Assembly: GCF_900091555.1 (NCBI RefSeq)
Contig: NZ_FMCX01000014.1
Coordinates: forward strand, 1 to 62,841
Direction: 5' to 3'
Length of the DNA stretch: 62,841 nt
Source of the DNA: Micromonospora mirobrigensis
GTDB taxonomy: Bacteria > Actinomycetota > Actinomycetes > Mycobacteriales > Micromonosporaceae
Positions 18,673 to 26,475 of the stretch are shown here, piece by piece. Numbering within the stretch: the first letter of the stretch is position 1; every line of letters begins with the position of its first letter. A program made the position numbers and the translations under genes. The notes beneath the pieces were generated by a model, which saw only the letters and a program-made list of their open reading frames with translations, was not told where the DNA came from and did no database searches.

Positions 18673-19632
18673 GTGAGCATGATCACCGAGCGCCCCGTCA
18701 GCAGTTCTGCCGGGCAGCCGCCGGTGCGCACGGTGCCCGAGGGGGCCTCGGTCGGCCGGCGGGACGTCCGTTCCGTGCTCGCGGCGTACGTCGCCCTGAC
18801 CAAGCCCCGGATCGTCGAGCTGCTGCTGGTCACCACGGTGCCGGCGATGATGCTCGCCGACGGGGGACTGCCCTCGCTGTGGCTGATGGCCGTGGTGCTG
18901 ATCGGCGGCTCGCTCGCCGCCGGCGCCGCCAGCGTCATCAACTGCTACATCGACCGGGACATCGACCAGCTGATGCGGCGTACCAAGCGCCGTCCGCTGC
19001 CGGCGCACACCGTGTCGCCGCGCAACGCGCTGGTCTTCGGCCTGGTGCTCGCGGCGGTCTCGGTCGTGCTGATGCTGGTGTTCACCAACCTGCTGGCCAC
19101 CGCGCTCACCCTCGCCGCGATCGTCTACTACGACGTCGTCTACACGCTCTGGCTCAAGCGGACCACCACGGCGAACACGTTCTGGGGCGGCGCCTGTGGC
19201 GCCGCGCCGGTGCTGATCGGCTGGGCCGCGGTGACCGGCTCGCTGGCCCCGCAGGCGTGGGTGCTCTTCGGCGTCGTCTTCTTCTGGCAGATGCCGCACT
19301 TCTATCCGCTGGCGATGAAGTACAAGGCCGACTACGCCCGCGCCGGCATCCCGATGCTGCCGGTGGTGGCCTCCGCCCGGCGGGTCAACGCCGAGATCCT
19401 GATCTTCGCCTGGCTGACCGTGGCCACCTCGCTGGCGCTCTGGCCGCTCGGGATGAGCGCGATCTACGGCGTGCCGACCCTGGTGGTGGGCGCGATCTTC
19501 CTGCTCGAGGCGCACCGGCTCTGCGGCCGGGTCCGGCGGGGCGAGCCGGAGAAGCCGATGCGGCTGTTCCACTGGTCGACGACGTACCTGACCATCCTCT
19601 TCGCCGCCGTCGCGCTCGACGCCCTGATCTGA
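18673..19632 (+). CDS. ctaB: Heme O synthase (protoheme IX farnesyltransferase)
   Basis: A 319-aa UbiA-type membrane prenyltransferase that adds farnesyl diphosphate to heme B to make heme O for cytochrome oxidase. The first allylic-diphosphate motif is NCYIDRDIDQLMRRTKRRPLP-like near residues 93-112 with the NxxxDxxxD pattern, and the second is YYDVVYTLWLKR. Eight to nine hydrophobic segments are visible. GTG at 18673 follows GGAAGGTGG; the ATG at 18679 is an alternative. ctaA, the next enzyme, lies 2 kb away at 21630-22613. Confidence 0.95.
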   Translation: MSMITERPVSSSAGQPPVRTVPEGASVGRRDVRSVLAAYVALTKPRIVELLLVTTVPAMMLADGGLPSLWLMAVVLIGGSLAAGAASVINCYIDRDIDQLMRRTKRRPLPAHTVSPRNALVFGLVLAAVSVVLMLVFTNLLATALTLAAIVYYDVVYTLWLKRTTTANTFWGGACGAAPVLIGWAAVTGSLAPQAWVLFGVVFFWQMPHFYPLAMKYKADYARAGIPMLPVVASARRVNAEILIFAWLTVATSLALWPLGMSAIYGVPTLVVGAIFLLEAHRLCGRVRRGEPEKPMRLFHWSTTYLTILFAAVALDALI

Positions 19633-19894
19633 CCCGGGCCGGGCACCGCCCCCGCGAGGGCTCGCCCGCCCCGGATCTGCCGCATCCGGGCCCGTCCCGG
19701 GCTTTGGTGACGGCCAGTTCCCGTATCCCGTGTTGTCTCGGTCGTTGGTGGCCCCGAGGTGACGCCATCCGGCATCTGTGGCCCCGAGTGCCGCAAGACG
19801 GGGCCGACATCTGCCGCATGGCAGGCAACGGCCAGAACTCGCCGCATGGCGGCCCCTTCGCCGGGTGCGGGCGCGCAGGGGTGCGCGGAGCGCC

Positions 19895-19954
19895 TACAGG
19901 CTTGAGAGCGTCAACGACTCATCGGGTTGAGTCGTCCAGGCTCTCAAGTCTGTA
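19895..19954. other. 60-nt two-part hairpin of unknown function
   Basis: The outer arms TACAGGCTTGAGAGC and GCTCTCAAGTCTGTA pair over 15 positions with one G-U wobble. After a 4x4 internal loop, the inner arms ACGACTCA and TGAGTCGT pair perfectly around a 6-nt loop. No U-tract follows on either strand. It could be a structured RNA, a protein-binding dyad or a mobile-element relic. Confidence 0.55.
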
Positions 19955-20274
19955 ACGAACTCAGGCACAGGGCCCCAGGGATGGCCAGGGCGCGCGGCGG
20001 CCGCCCGTCCCGGGGATCCGGGGCGGCGAGGCGCGCATGGCGGACCGGGCGCGGGCATCCGGACCGCCGCGCCCGGCGTCAATGTGAATCAGGAATTATT
20101 TTTCGCTCACGCTCCGTCGTTATAACCTGGACACAAGGGGGCGAAGCGCGCCGCCGGATTCGTCCGGCTTTATCCGACAAGTCCGGGCCAATCACCTGTG
20201 GTCTTCCTTAAACCTGTAGGTAATTGGCATCACAAATAGTTCACGGTTCTCCCACCCGTCACCCCCGCTCTGCT

Positions 20275-20280
20275 TAGGCT
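20275..20280 (+). promoter_or_regulatory. Predicted -10 for a leaderless transcript
   Basis: TAGGCT fits TANNNT and ends 7 nt before the ATG at 20288, which has no Shine-Dalgarno sequence. A transcript would start at or next to the ATG. An alternative upstream promoter at TATAAC (20121-20126) would give a long leader. Confidence 0.45.
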
Positions 20281-20287
20281 TCCCGTC

Positions 20288-20620
20288 ATGGCAGATGGTT
20301 CCGATTCGACGCTGACGGCTGAGCAGACCGCTGAGCAGGCCCCCAACGGTCTGGTCTCGGGCATCAAGTCGTTCGCCGCCGGCCACGGTGGCGCCAAGGC
20401 GGTCATCGAGTACGTCGGCAAGCGTGGCGCGCGGATCGTCCTCGTGGGTGAGGACGGCACGTGGGCCGACCAGTTCGCGGACGACACCGTCGTCGCGCGG
20501 CAGGCGTGCGCCAAGGCAGGGGTGACCGTCGAGAACGCCTGGGAGCGGGAACTCATGGACCAGATGCGTCCGAGCAACGACCTCTGGCGGTCGATGGCCC
20601 GGCGCACGATGGCCCGTTGA
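20288..20620 (+). CDS. Small conserved actinobacterial protein of unknown function
   Basis: A 110-aa soluble protein that resembles unnamed conserved proteins of Micromonosporaceae; no function is known to me. The first 20 residues are Ser/Thr/Glu/Ala-rich. The core is a compact alpha/beta pattern: an IKSFAAGHGGAKAVIEYVG helix, then strand ARIVLVGEDG, then TWADQFADD and a helix VVARQACAKAGV. It ends with a basic tail, RSMARRTMAR. No transmembrane segment, Cys or catalytic motif is evident. It has an unusually AT-rich upstream region and a likely leaderless start, suggesting regulated or strong expression. The ATP-grasp gene begins 7 bp after its stop. Confidence 0.8.
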   Translation: MADGSDSTLTAEQTAEQAPNGLVSGIKSFAAGHGGAKAVIEYVGKRGARIVLVGEDGTWADQFADDTVVARQACAKAGVTVENAWERELMDQMRPSNDLWRSMARRTMAR

Positions 20621-20627
20621 ACATAAA

Positions 20628-21542
20628 TTGACCGATCACCACCACCAGTCGACCCGGGGGGAACCCCGGGTCGCTCTCGTCACCTGTGCCGACCTGGCCG
20701 ACCTCGACCCGGACGACCGCCTGGTGCTCGGCCCGCTGGCCGAACGGGGCGTCACCGCGGAGCCGGCCGTCTGGGACGACCCGGGCGTCAACTGGGCCGG
20801 CTACGACCTGGTCGTGCTCCGCTCCCCGTGGGACTACGCGCTGCGCCGCGACGAGTTCGTCACCTGGGCGGCCACCGTGCCGGCCCTGGTCAACCCGGCC
20901 GACGTGGTCCGCTGGAACACCGACAAGCGCTACCTGGGCGAGCTCTCGGCGGCCGGGGCGCCGGTCGTGCCGACCTCCTGGGTGACGCCGGGGGAGAGCT
21001 GGCAGCCCCCCGCCGACCACGGCGAGTACGTGATCAAGCCCGCGGTCAGCGCCGGCAGCCAGGACACCGGCCGGTACGACCTCGCCGATCCGGAGCACCG
21101 GGAGCTGGCCAAGGCGCACGTGCGGCGGCTCTCGACCGCCGGCCGGGTCACCATGGTCCAGCCGTACCTCGACGCGGTGGACACCGCCGGGGAGACCGCG
21201 CTGCTCTTCCTCGCCGGGCCCGACGGCCTGGCCTTCAGCCACGCCATCCGCAAGGGCCCGATGCTGGACGGCCCGGATCTCGGCGTCCAGGGGCTCTACA
21301 AGGCCGAGGAGATCGGCCCCCGGACCGCGACGCCGGAGCAGCTGGCCGTGGCCGAGCGGGTCCTGGCGGCGGTGCCGGGCGGCCGGGAGCGGCTGCTCTA
21401 CGCCCGGGTGGACCTGATCCCCGGCCCGGGCGGCACGCCCGTCCTGGTGGAGCTGGAGCTGACCGAGCCGAGCCTGTTCATCGGGTACGCCGACGGCGCC
21501 CCCGACCGCCTCGCCGGCGCGATCGTCGCCCGACTGCGCTGA
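20628..21542 (+). CDS. ATP-grasp fold protein (RimK-like), substrate unknown
   Basis: A 304-aa protein with ATP-grasp character. The N-terminal pre-ATP-grasp domain reads VALVTCADLADLDPDD. RSPWDYALRRDEF follows near 65-77, and NTDKRYLGELSAAGAPVVPT near 105-124 is the typical lid entry. GEYVIKPAVSAGS carries the ATP-binding Lys, and the metal-binding end is VLVELELTEPSLF. Such proteins ligate a carboxylate to an amine or thiol; the substrates cannot be read from the sequence. The TTG at 20628 is the only plausible start; its ribosome binding site is weak. An 8-bp hairpin with a GGAA loop lies in the first codons. Confidence 0.8.
   Translation: MTDHHHQSTRGEPRVALVTCADLADLDPDDRLVLGPLAERGVTAEPAVWDDPGVNWAGYDLVVLRSPWDYALRRDEFVTWAATVPALVNPADVVRWNTDKRYLGELSAAGAPVVPTSWVTPGESWQPPADHGEYVIKPAVSAGSQDTGRYDLADPEHRELAKAHVRRLSTAGRVTMVQPYLDAVDTAGETALLFLAGPDGLAFSHAIRKGPMLDGPDLGVQGLYKAEEIGPRTATPEQLAVAERVLAAVPGGRERLLYARVDLIPGPGGTPVLVELELTEPSLFIGYADGAPDRLAGAIVARLR
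20652..20671 (+). other. GGAA-loop hairpin in the first codons of the ATP-grasp gene
   Basis: ACCCGGGG-GGAA-CCCCGGGT is a perfect 8-bp stem capped by a GNRA-type tetraloop, 24 nt after the TTG. Such a stable fold near a weak start could limit initiation; this is inferred. Confidence 0.55.
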
Positions 21543-21570
21543 GCGTGAGCGGTCCCGCCCCGAGCCGTGC

Positions 21571-21627
21571 GGTTAAGAAGGGGCCCCTGCCATACCGCAG
21601 GCGTTGACAAGGGGGCCCCTCCCTGCA
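21571..21627. repeat. Convergent-gene repeat element, copy 2
   Basis: Same core as 9717-9768 (CTGCCATACCGCAGGCGTTG), here with fuller outer arms, AAGGGGCCCC and GGGGGCCCCT, which can pair. It lies between the ATP-grasp gene and ctaA, ending 2 bp before the ctaA stop codon. It has the same orientation relative to the minus-strand gene as copy 1. Confidence 0.65.
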
Positions 21628-21629
21628 CG

Positions 21630-22613
21630 TCAGGCGGCGGCGGTGACCGGCTCGGCGGCCGGTGCGGGCCGCTCCCCGGCCGGCGCCGGCCGGCGCTCCC
21701 GGGTCGCCCACAGCACCGACAGGGTGGCCAGCAGCACCAGGCAGGAGCCCAGCATGTGCGCCCCGACCAGGACCGCGGGCAGGTGGGTGAAGTACTGCAC
21801 GAAGCCGATCACGCCCTGGCCGAGCTCCACCGCGACCAGCACCAGGGCCGCGCGGGCGGCACCCGCCGCGCCTACCGCGCGGAAGGCGAAGACCAGCGCG
21901 ACCGAGAGGCCGATCAGCAGGAACACCCCGTCCGCGTGCACCTGGGAGATCGCCTCCGGGTTCAGTCCGTTGCGGGCGGCGCCCTGGTCGCCGGCGTGCG
22001 GTCCGCTGCCGGTCACCCAGGTCCCGATCACCAGCACCGCCGCGCTGACCACCGTGGTGAGCACCGCCAGGGCGCGCAGCGGCGCCGGCACCACGACCAC
22101 CGTCGGCCCGTCCGGCTCGCCGACCCGCTTCCACAGGGCGTACGCGGCGGCGATGACCACCATCGAGGCGAGGAAGTGCAGCCCGACCACCCAGGGGTTG
22201 AGGTTGGTCAGCACGGTGATTCCGCCGATCACCGCCTGCGCCGGGATGCCGAGGAAGACCGCCAGCGACAGCCCGAGCAGGCCCCTGCGCCGCTTCGGCT
22301 GGGCCAGCACGGCCAGCACGGTGGCCAGGGCGATCAGCCCGACGACGAAGGTGAGCAGCCGGTTGCCGAACTCGATCGCCCCGTTGATCCCCATCTCGGG
22401 TGTGGCGACGTACGACGCGTCCGTGCACCGGGGCCAGGTGGGGCAGCCGAGACCGGACCTGGTGAGCCGCACGGCCCCGCCGGTGACCACGATCGCGACG
22501 TTGGCGATGATCGAGGCGTAGGCGAGGCGGCGCAGCAGGTCGGTCGACACCGGGAACCGGTCGGGCAGGCGGCGCAGCGCGGCGGGGGCCGGGAACCGGA
22601 CGGATCGCTTCAC
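21630..22613 (-). CDS. ctaA: Heme A synthase (COX15/CtaA)
   Basis: A 327-aa multi-pass membrane protein that oxidises the heme O methyl group to make heme A. Conserved features are IVVTGGAVRLTRSGLGCPTWP near residues 40-60 and the heme-ligand His residues in GLHFLASM, QVHADGVFL and VGAHMLGS. About eight transmembrane helices and an Ala/Pro/Glu-rich tail are visible. GTG at 22613 is preferred for the AGGA 8 nt upstream; GTG at 22631 is possible. It is divergent from sufR and convergent with the ATP-grasp gene. Confidence 0.93.
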   Translation of the reverse strand: MKRSVRFPAPAALRRLPDRFPVSTDLLRRLAYASIIANVAIVVTGGAVRLTRSGLGCPTWPRCTDASYVATPEMGINGAIEFGNRLLTFVVGLIALATVLAVLAQPKRRRGLLGLSLAVFLGIPAQAVIGGITVLTNLNPWVVGLHFLASMVVIAAAYALWKRVGEPDGPTVVVVPAPLRALAVLTTVVSAAVLVIGTWVTGSGPHAGDQGAARNGLNPEAISQVHADGVFLLIGLSVALVFAFRAVGAAGAARAALVLVAVELGQGVIGFVQYFTHLPAVLVGAHMLGSCLVLLATLSVLWATRERRPAPAGERPAPAAEPVTAAA

Positions 22614-22693
22614 GAAGCGAATCCTACGCACCGTAGTTGATCCCGATCGGGTGACTCCGCCGACCCGGTGGTCGGGATCACCGGGACCCCGGT

Positions 22694-22722
22694 TTGCGGC
22701 CCTTCCGCGAATTACGTAACGT
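22694..22722 (+). promoter_or_regulatory. Predicted sufR promoter with palindrome
   Basis: TTGCGG at 22694-22699, a 17-nt spacer and TAACGT at 22717-22722 form a plausible promoter. The GTG start at 22730 is 7 nt after the -10 with no ribosome binding site, so the mRNA is probably leaderless. GTTACGTAAC-like symmetry (TTACGTAA at 22712-22719) overlaps the -10 and could be the SufR operator. Confidence 0.5.
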
Positions 22723-22729
22723 TGGCGTT

Positions 22730-23485
22730 GTGAAAAACGCGGCGGCGCTCTCCGAGCAGCAGCCGGTGGCCGATCCGGTCACCGGTGGCGCCGGCGCGGC
22801 TGCCGACCTCTCCACCCGGGACCGGGTGACCCAGCTGCTGCTGGAGCGGGGGGCGACCACCGCCGCCCAGCTCGGCTCGGCGCTGGGGCTCAGCCCGGCG
22901 GCGATCCGCCGGCACCTCGACGCGATGCTCGCCGACGGCGACGTGCTGGCCCGGGAGCAGACCGTGCGGGGCAGCCGCGGGCGTGGCCGCCCGGCCAAGG
23001 TCTTCCTGCTGACCGACGCCGCCCGGGTCCGTTGCGGCACCCACCACTACGACAACATGGCCACCGCCGCGCTGCGCTGGATCGCCCGCACCGGTGGGCC
23101 CGAGGCGGTGGAGAAGTTCGCCGCCGAGCAGGTCGCCGCCCTGGAGACCCGCTGCCGGGTCGCCATGGAGGACGCGGGGGAGTCCCCGATGGCGCGGGCG
23201 GAGGCGCTCGCCGGTGCCCTCACCAGTGAGGGCTACGCTGCCAACGCGTCCACGATCGCCTCCGGCGGCCAGCTCTGCCAGCACCACTGCCCGGTGGCGC
23301 ACGTGGCCGCCGAGTTCCCCCAGCTGTGCGAGGCCGAGACGGCGGTCATCTCCCGTCTGGTCGGCACCCACGTGCAGCGCCTGGCCACCATCGCGCACGG
23401 CGACGGGGTGTGCACCACGCACATCCCGGCCCAGCCGCGTGCCCAGTCCGGTAACACCGTCACCACTGTGAGGACAGATAGATGA
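22730..23485 (+). CDS. sufR: Fe-S cluster-responsive transcriptional regulator SufR
   Basis: A 251-aa DeoR/ArsR-like winged-helix regulator that, with a bound [4Fe-4S] cluster, represses the suf operon in cyanobacteria and mycobacteria. The wHTH spans about residues 28-95 (TTAAQLGSALGLSPAAIRRHLD), followed by the wing RGRGRPAKVFLL. The C-terminal Cys ligands are visible in QLCQHHCPVAHVAAEFPQLC. GTG at 22730 is chosen from the promoter geometry. The stop overlaps the sufB ATG (ATGA), which ties the regulator to its operon. Confidence 0.93.
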   Translation: MKNAAALSEQQPVADPVTGGAGAAADLSTRDRVTQLLLERGATTAAQLGSALGLSPAAIRRHLDAMLADGDVLAREQTVRGSRGRGRPAKVFLLTDAARVRCGTHHYDNMATAALRWIARTGGPEAVEKFAAEQVAALETRCRVAMEDAGESPMARAEALAGALTSEGYAANASTIASGGQLCQHHCPVAHVAAEFPQLCEAETAVISRLVGTHVQRLATIAHGDGVCTTHIPAQPRAQSGNTVTTVRTDR

Positions 23486-24912
23486 CCGAGCAGATCGTTC
23501 AGCCCCTGACCCAGGAGGAGCAGCTCGCCGCCCTCGGTCGCTACGAGTACGGCTGGGCCGACCCCGACGTCGCCGGGGCCGCCGCCCAGCGTGGCATCAA
23601 CGAGGCGGTGGTGCGGGACATCTCGGCGAAGAAGAACGAGCCGGCCTGGATGCTCGACCTGCGCCTGAAGGGCCTGCGCCTGTTCGGCCGCAAGCCGATG
23701 CCGGCCTGGGGCGCCGACCTCACCGGCATCGACTTCGACAACATCAAGTACTTCGTGCGGTCCACGGAGAAGCAGGCCACCAGCTGGGAGGACCTGCCCG
23801 AGGACATCAAGAACACCTACGACCGGCTGGGCATCCCGGAGGCGGAGAAGCAGCGGCTGGTCGCCGGTGTCGCGGCGCAGTACGAGTCCGAGGTCGTCTA
23901 CCACAAGATCCGTGAGGACCTCGAGGAGCAGGGCGTCCTCTTCCTCGACACCGACACGGCGCTGCGTGAGCACGAGGACGTGTTCAAGGAGTACTTCGGC
24001 ACGGTGATCCCGGTCGGCGACAACAAGTTCGCCGCGCTGAACACCTCCGTGTGGTCCGGCGGCTCGTTCATCTACGTGCCGAAGGGCGTGCACGTGGAGA
24101 TCCCGCTGCAGGCGTACTTCCGGATCAACACCGAGAACATGGGCCAGTTCGAGCGGACGCTGATCATCGTCGACGAGGGCGCGTACGTGCACTACGTCGA
24201 GGGCTGCACCGCGCCGCTCTACTCCTCCGACTCGCTGCACAGCGCGGTGGTGGAGATCGTGGTCAAGAAGAACGCCCGCTGCCGCTACACGACCATCCAG
24301 AACTGGTCGAACAACGTCTACAACCTGGTCACCAAGCGCGCCGTCTGCCACGAGGGCGCGACCATGGAGTGGGTCGACGGCAACATCGGTTCCAAGGTCA
24401 CCATGAAGTACCCGGCGGTCTACATGACCGGCGAGCACGCCAAGGGCGAGGTGCTCTCGGTGGCCATGGCCGGCGAGGGCCAGCACCAGGACGCGGGCGC
24501 CAAGATGGTGCACGCCGCGCCGCACACCTCCTCGAGCATCATCTCCAAGTCGATCGCCCGCGGCGGTGGCCGTACCTCGTACCGGGGTCTGGTGCAGGTG
24601 CTGGAGGGTTCGCACCACAGCCGCAGCACGGTCAAGTGCGACGCGCTGCTGGTCGACACCATCTCCCGCTCGGACACCTACCCGTACGTCGACATCCGCG
24701 AGGACGACGTGTCGATGGGGCACGAGGCGACCGTCTCCAAGATCAGCGATGACCAGCTCTTCTACCTGATGAGCCGGGGCCTGAGCGAGGACGAGGCGAT
24801 GGCGATGATCGTGCGTGGCTTCATCGAGCCGATCGCCAAGGAGCTCCCGATGGAGTACGCCCTGGAGCTCAACCGCCTGATCGAGCTGCAGATGGAGGGC
24901 GCGGTCGGCTGA
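23482..24912 (+). CDS. sufB: Fe-S cluster assembly scaffold SufB
   Basis: A 476-aa SufB, the beta-helical scaffold of the SufBCD complex on which Fe-S clusters are built. Typical segments include YGWADPDVAGAAAQRGINE at the N-terminus, FGRKPMPAWGADLTG, and a core with GAYVHYVEGCTAP carrying the conserved Cys. The C-terminal SMGHEATVSKISDDQLFYLMSRG is the SufB/SufD signature. Length is normal. The ATG overlaps the sufR stop, implying coupling. Confidence 0.97.
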   Translation: MTEQIVQPLTQEEQLAALGRYEYGWADPDVAGAAAQRGINEAVVRDISAKKNEPAWMLDLRLKGLRLFGRKPMPAWGADLTGIDFDNIKYFVRSTEKQATSWEDLPEDIKNTYDRLGIPEAEKQRLVAGVAAQYESEVVYHKIREDLEEQGVLFLDTDTALREHEDVFKEYFGTVIPVGDNKFAALNTSVWSGGSFIYVPKGVHVEIPLQAYFRINTENMGQFERTLIIVDEGAYVHYVEGCTAPLYSSDSLHSAVVEIVVKKNARCRYTTIQNWSNNVYNLVTKRAVCHEGATMEWVDGNIGSKVTMKYPAVYMTGEHAKGEVLSVAMAGEGQHQDAGAKMVHAAPHTSSSIISKSIARGGGRTSYRGLVQVLEGSHHSRSTVKCDALLVDTISRSDTYPYVDIREDDVSMGHEATVSKISDDQLFYLMSRGLSEDEAMAMIVRGFIEPIAKELPMEYALELNRLIELQMEGAVG

Positions 24913-25000
24913 CGCCACCGCTCCCGCGCGGCGGGCCGGGCACTCCGGTCCGCCGCACCAGCCTCAGAACTCGTCCCGGAACAGATAGACCAAGGAAGAG

Positions 25001-26149
25001 ATGACTACCCAGGCTTCCGCGCCGCCCAGCACCAAGTCGCAGGCGCTCCGCTCGTACGACGTCGCCGACTTCCCGGCCCTCACCGGCCTGGAGGAGGAGT
25101 GGCGCTTCACCCCGCTCAAGCGCCTGCGCGGCCTGCTGGACGGGGCCGTGACGGACGAGTCGGCGCACTGGCCGGCCCACGAGTACGGGCAGCTCCCCAC
25201 GGGCGTCACGATCGGCACGCTGGCCAAGGACGACCCCCGCCGGGGCAGCGTGCTGGTCCCGTTCGACCGGATCAGCGCGCGCGCCTACGGCGAGTCCGAC
25301 CTGGGCCTGCTGGTGGAGGTGGCGCGCGAGGCGGTCGTCGCGGAGCCGGTGACCGTCACCGTGCACGGCGGCCCCTCCGACGTGGTGGCCTTCACGCACA
25401 CCTTCGTCGACATCGGCGCGCTCTCCGAGTCGGTCCTGGTGCTGCGGCACGTCGGCACCGGCACCCTCGCCGACAACGTCGAGGTGGCGGTGGGCGACGG
25501 CGCGAAGCTGACCCTGGTGACCATCGCCGAGTGGGCCGAGGACGCGGTGCAGGCGCAGCACCTCAAGCTCAAGCTGGGCCGCGACGCGAAGGTGGTGCAC
25601 GTCCAGGTCAGCCTCGGCGGCGACCTGGTCCGGCAGCACACCACGGTGGAGTACACCCAGCGCGGCGGCGAGGCCGAGCTGTACGGCCTCTACTTCGCCG
25701 ACTCGGGCCAGCACCTGGAGCACCGCCAGCTGGTCGACCACACGGTGCCGGACTGCCGCAGCTACGTCGGCTACCGGGGCGCCCTGCAGGGCGACAGCGC
25801 GCACACCGTCTGGGTCGGTGACGTGCTGATCCGGGCCGAGGCGACCGGCACCGACACGTACGAGATCAACCGGAACCTGCTGCTCAGCGACGGCGCCCGG
25901 GCGGACTCCGTACCCAATCTGGAGATCGAGACCGGCGAGATCGCCGGCGCCGGCCACGCGAGCGCGACCGGCCGCTTCGACGACGAGCAGCTCTTCTACC
26001 TGATGGCCCGGGGCATCCCGGAGGGTGAGGCCCGCCGCCTGGTGGTCCGCGGCTTCTTCGCCGAGCTGATCAACAAGATCCCGGTCGAGGAGCTGCGCGA
26101 GCAGCTCGGCGACGCGATCGAGGCGCGGCTGGCGAAGGCCGGCGCCTGA
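25001..26149 (+). CDS. sufD: Fe-S cluster assembly protein SufD
   Basis: A 382-aa SufD, the partner of SufB and SufC. It shares the SufBD beta-helix, with ALQGDSAHTVWVGDVLIR near 265-282 and the C-terminal GRFDDEQLFYLMARGIPEGEARRL block. It begins 88 bp after sufB, with AAGGAAGAG just before the ATG. Its stop overlaps the next ATG (TGATG). Confidence 0.96.
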   Translation: MTTQASAPPSTKSQALRSYDVADFPALTGLEEEWRFTPLKRLRGLLDGAVTDESAHWPAHEYGQLPTGVTIGTLAKDDPRRGSVLVPFDRISARAYGESDLGLLVEVAREAVVAEPVTVTVHGGPSDVVAFTHTFVDIGALSESVLVLRHVGTGTLADNVEVAVGDGAKLTLVTIAEWAEDAVQAQHLKLKLGRDAKVVHVQVSLGGDLVRQHTTVEYTQRGGEAELYGLYFADSGQHLEHRQLVDHTVPDCRSYVGYRGALQGDSAHTVWVGDVLIRAEATGTDTYEINRNLLLSDGARADSVPNLEIETGEIAGAGHASATGRFDDEQLFYLMARGIPEGEARRLVVRGFFAELINKIPVEELREQLGDAIEARLAKAGA

Positions 26150-26475
26150 TGATCCGGATCTGCTCCACCGAGGACGTGCCGAAGGGCACCGTCATCCGGG
26201 CCGAGGTCGACGGCACGCCGCTGGCGCTGGTGCACGGCTCCGACGGCGGGTTCTACGCCGCCTACGACGAGTGCTCGCACGCCGCCGTGGCCCTCTCCGA
26301 GGGCGAGGTCGAGGGCTGCACGCTGGAATGCTGGCTGCACGGATCCCGTTTCGACCTGAGGACGGGTGAGCCCACCGGGCTCCCCGCCACCGAACCCGTA
26401 CCCGTCTATCCCGTCGAAGTCCGCGACGGCGACATCTACGTCAGTCTGACGCCGAGCAATGGAGTGACCCGCTGA
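26149..26475 (+). CDS. Rieske-type [2Fe-2S] ferredoxin in the suf operon
   Basis: A 108-aa Rieske protein related to the small ferredoxin subunits of dioxygenases (NirD/BphF-like). The cluster ligands are visible: Cys42 and His44 (ECSHAAVALSEGEV) and Cys61 and His64 (ECWLHGSRF). The gene is coupled to sufD and sufC by single-base-scale overlaps and is commonly found in actinobacterial suf operons. It may deliver electrons for cluster assembly; that role is inferred. Confidence 0.92.
   Translation: MIRICSTEDVPKGTVIRAEVDGTPLALVHGSDGGFYAAYDECSHAAVALSEGEVEGCTLECWLHGSRFDLRTGEPTGLPATEPVPVYPVEVRDGDIYVSLTPSNGVTR

Larger units (their letters stand above)
19633..20287. other. 655-bp gap with short repeats, a long hairpin and an AT-rich promoter region
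   Basis: No convincing gene was found; ORFs here lack ribosome binding sites and normal composition. The first part has degenerate short repeats: TGGCCCCGAG occurs twice near 19747-19790, and GCCGCATGGC occurs twice near 19813-19854. A 60-nt hairpin occupies 19895-19954. From about 20080 the DNA becomes AT-rich and includes TATAAC at 20121-20126, likely part of the control region for the gene at 20288. Confidence 0.6.

Noticed and set aside
19894..20082. 62-aa minus-strand ORF across the 19.9-kb hairpin
   Set aside because: No ribosome binding site, Pro/Arg-rich composition and no resemblance to a protein family.
22712..22719. TTACGTAA as a proven SufR operator
   Set aside because: The palindrome is real, but known SufR sites differ in sequence, so it is kept only as a candidate within the promoter entry.
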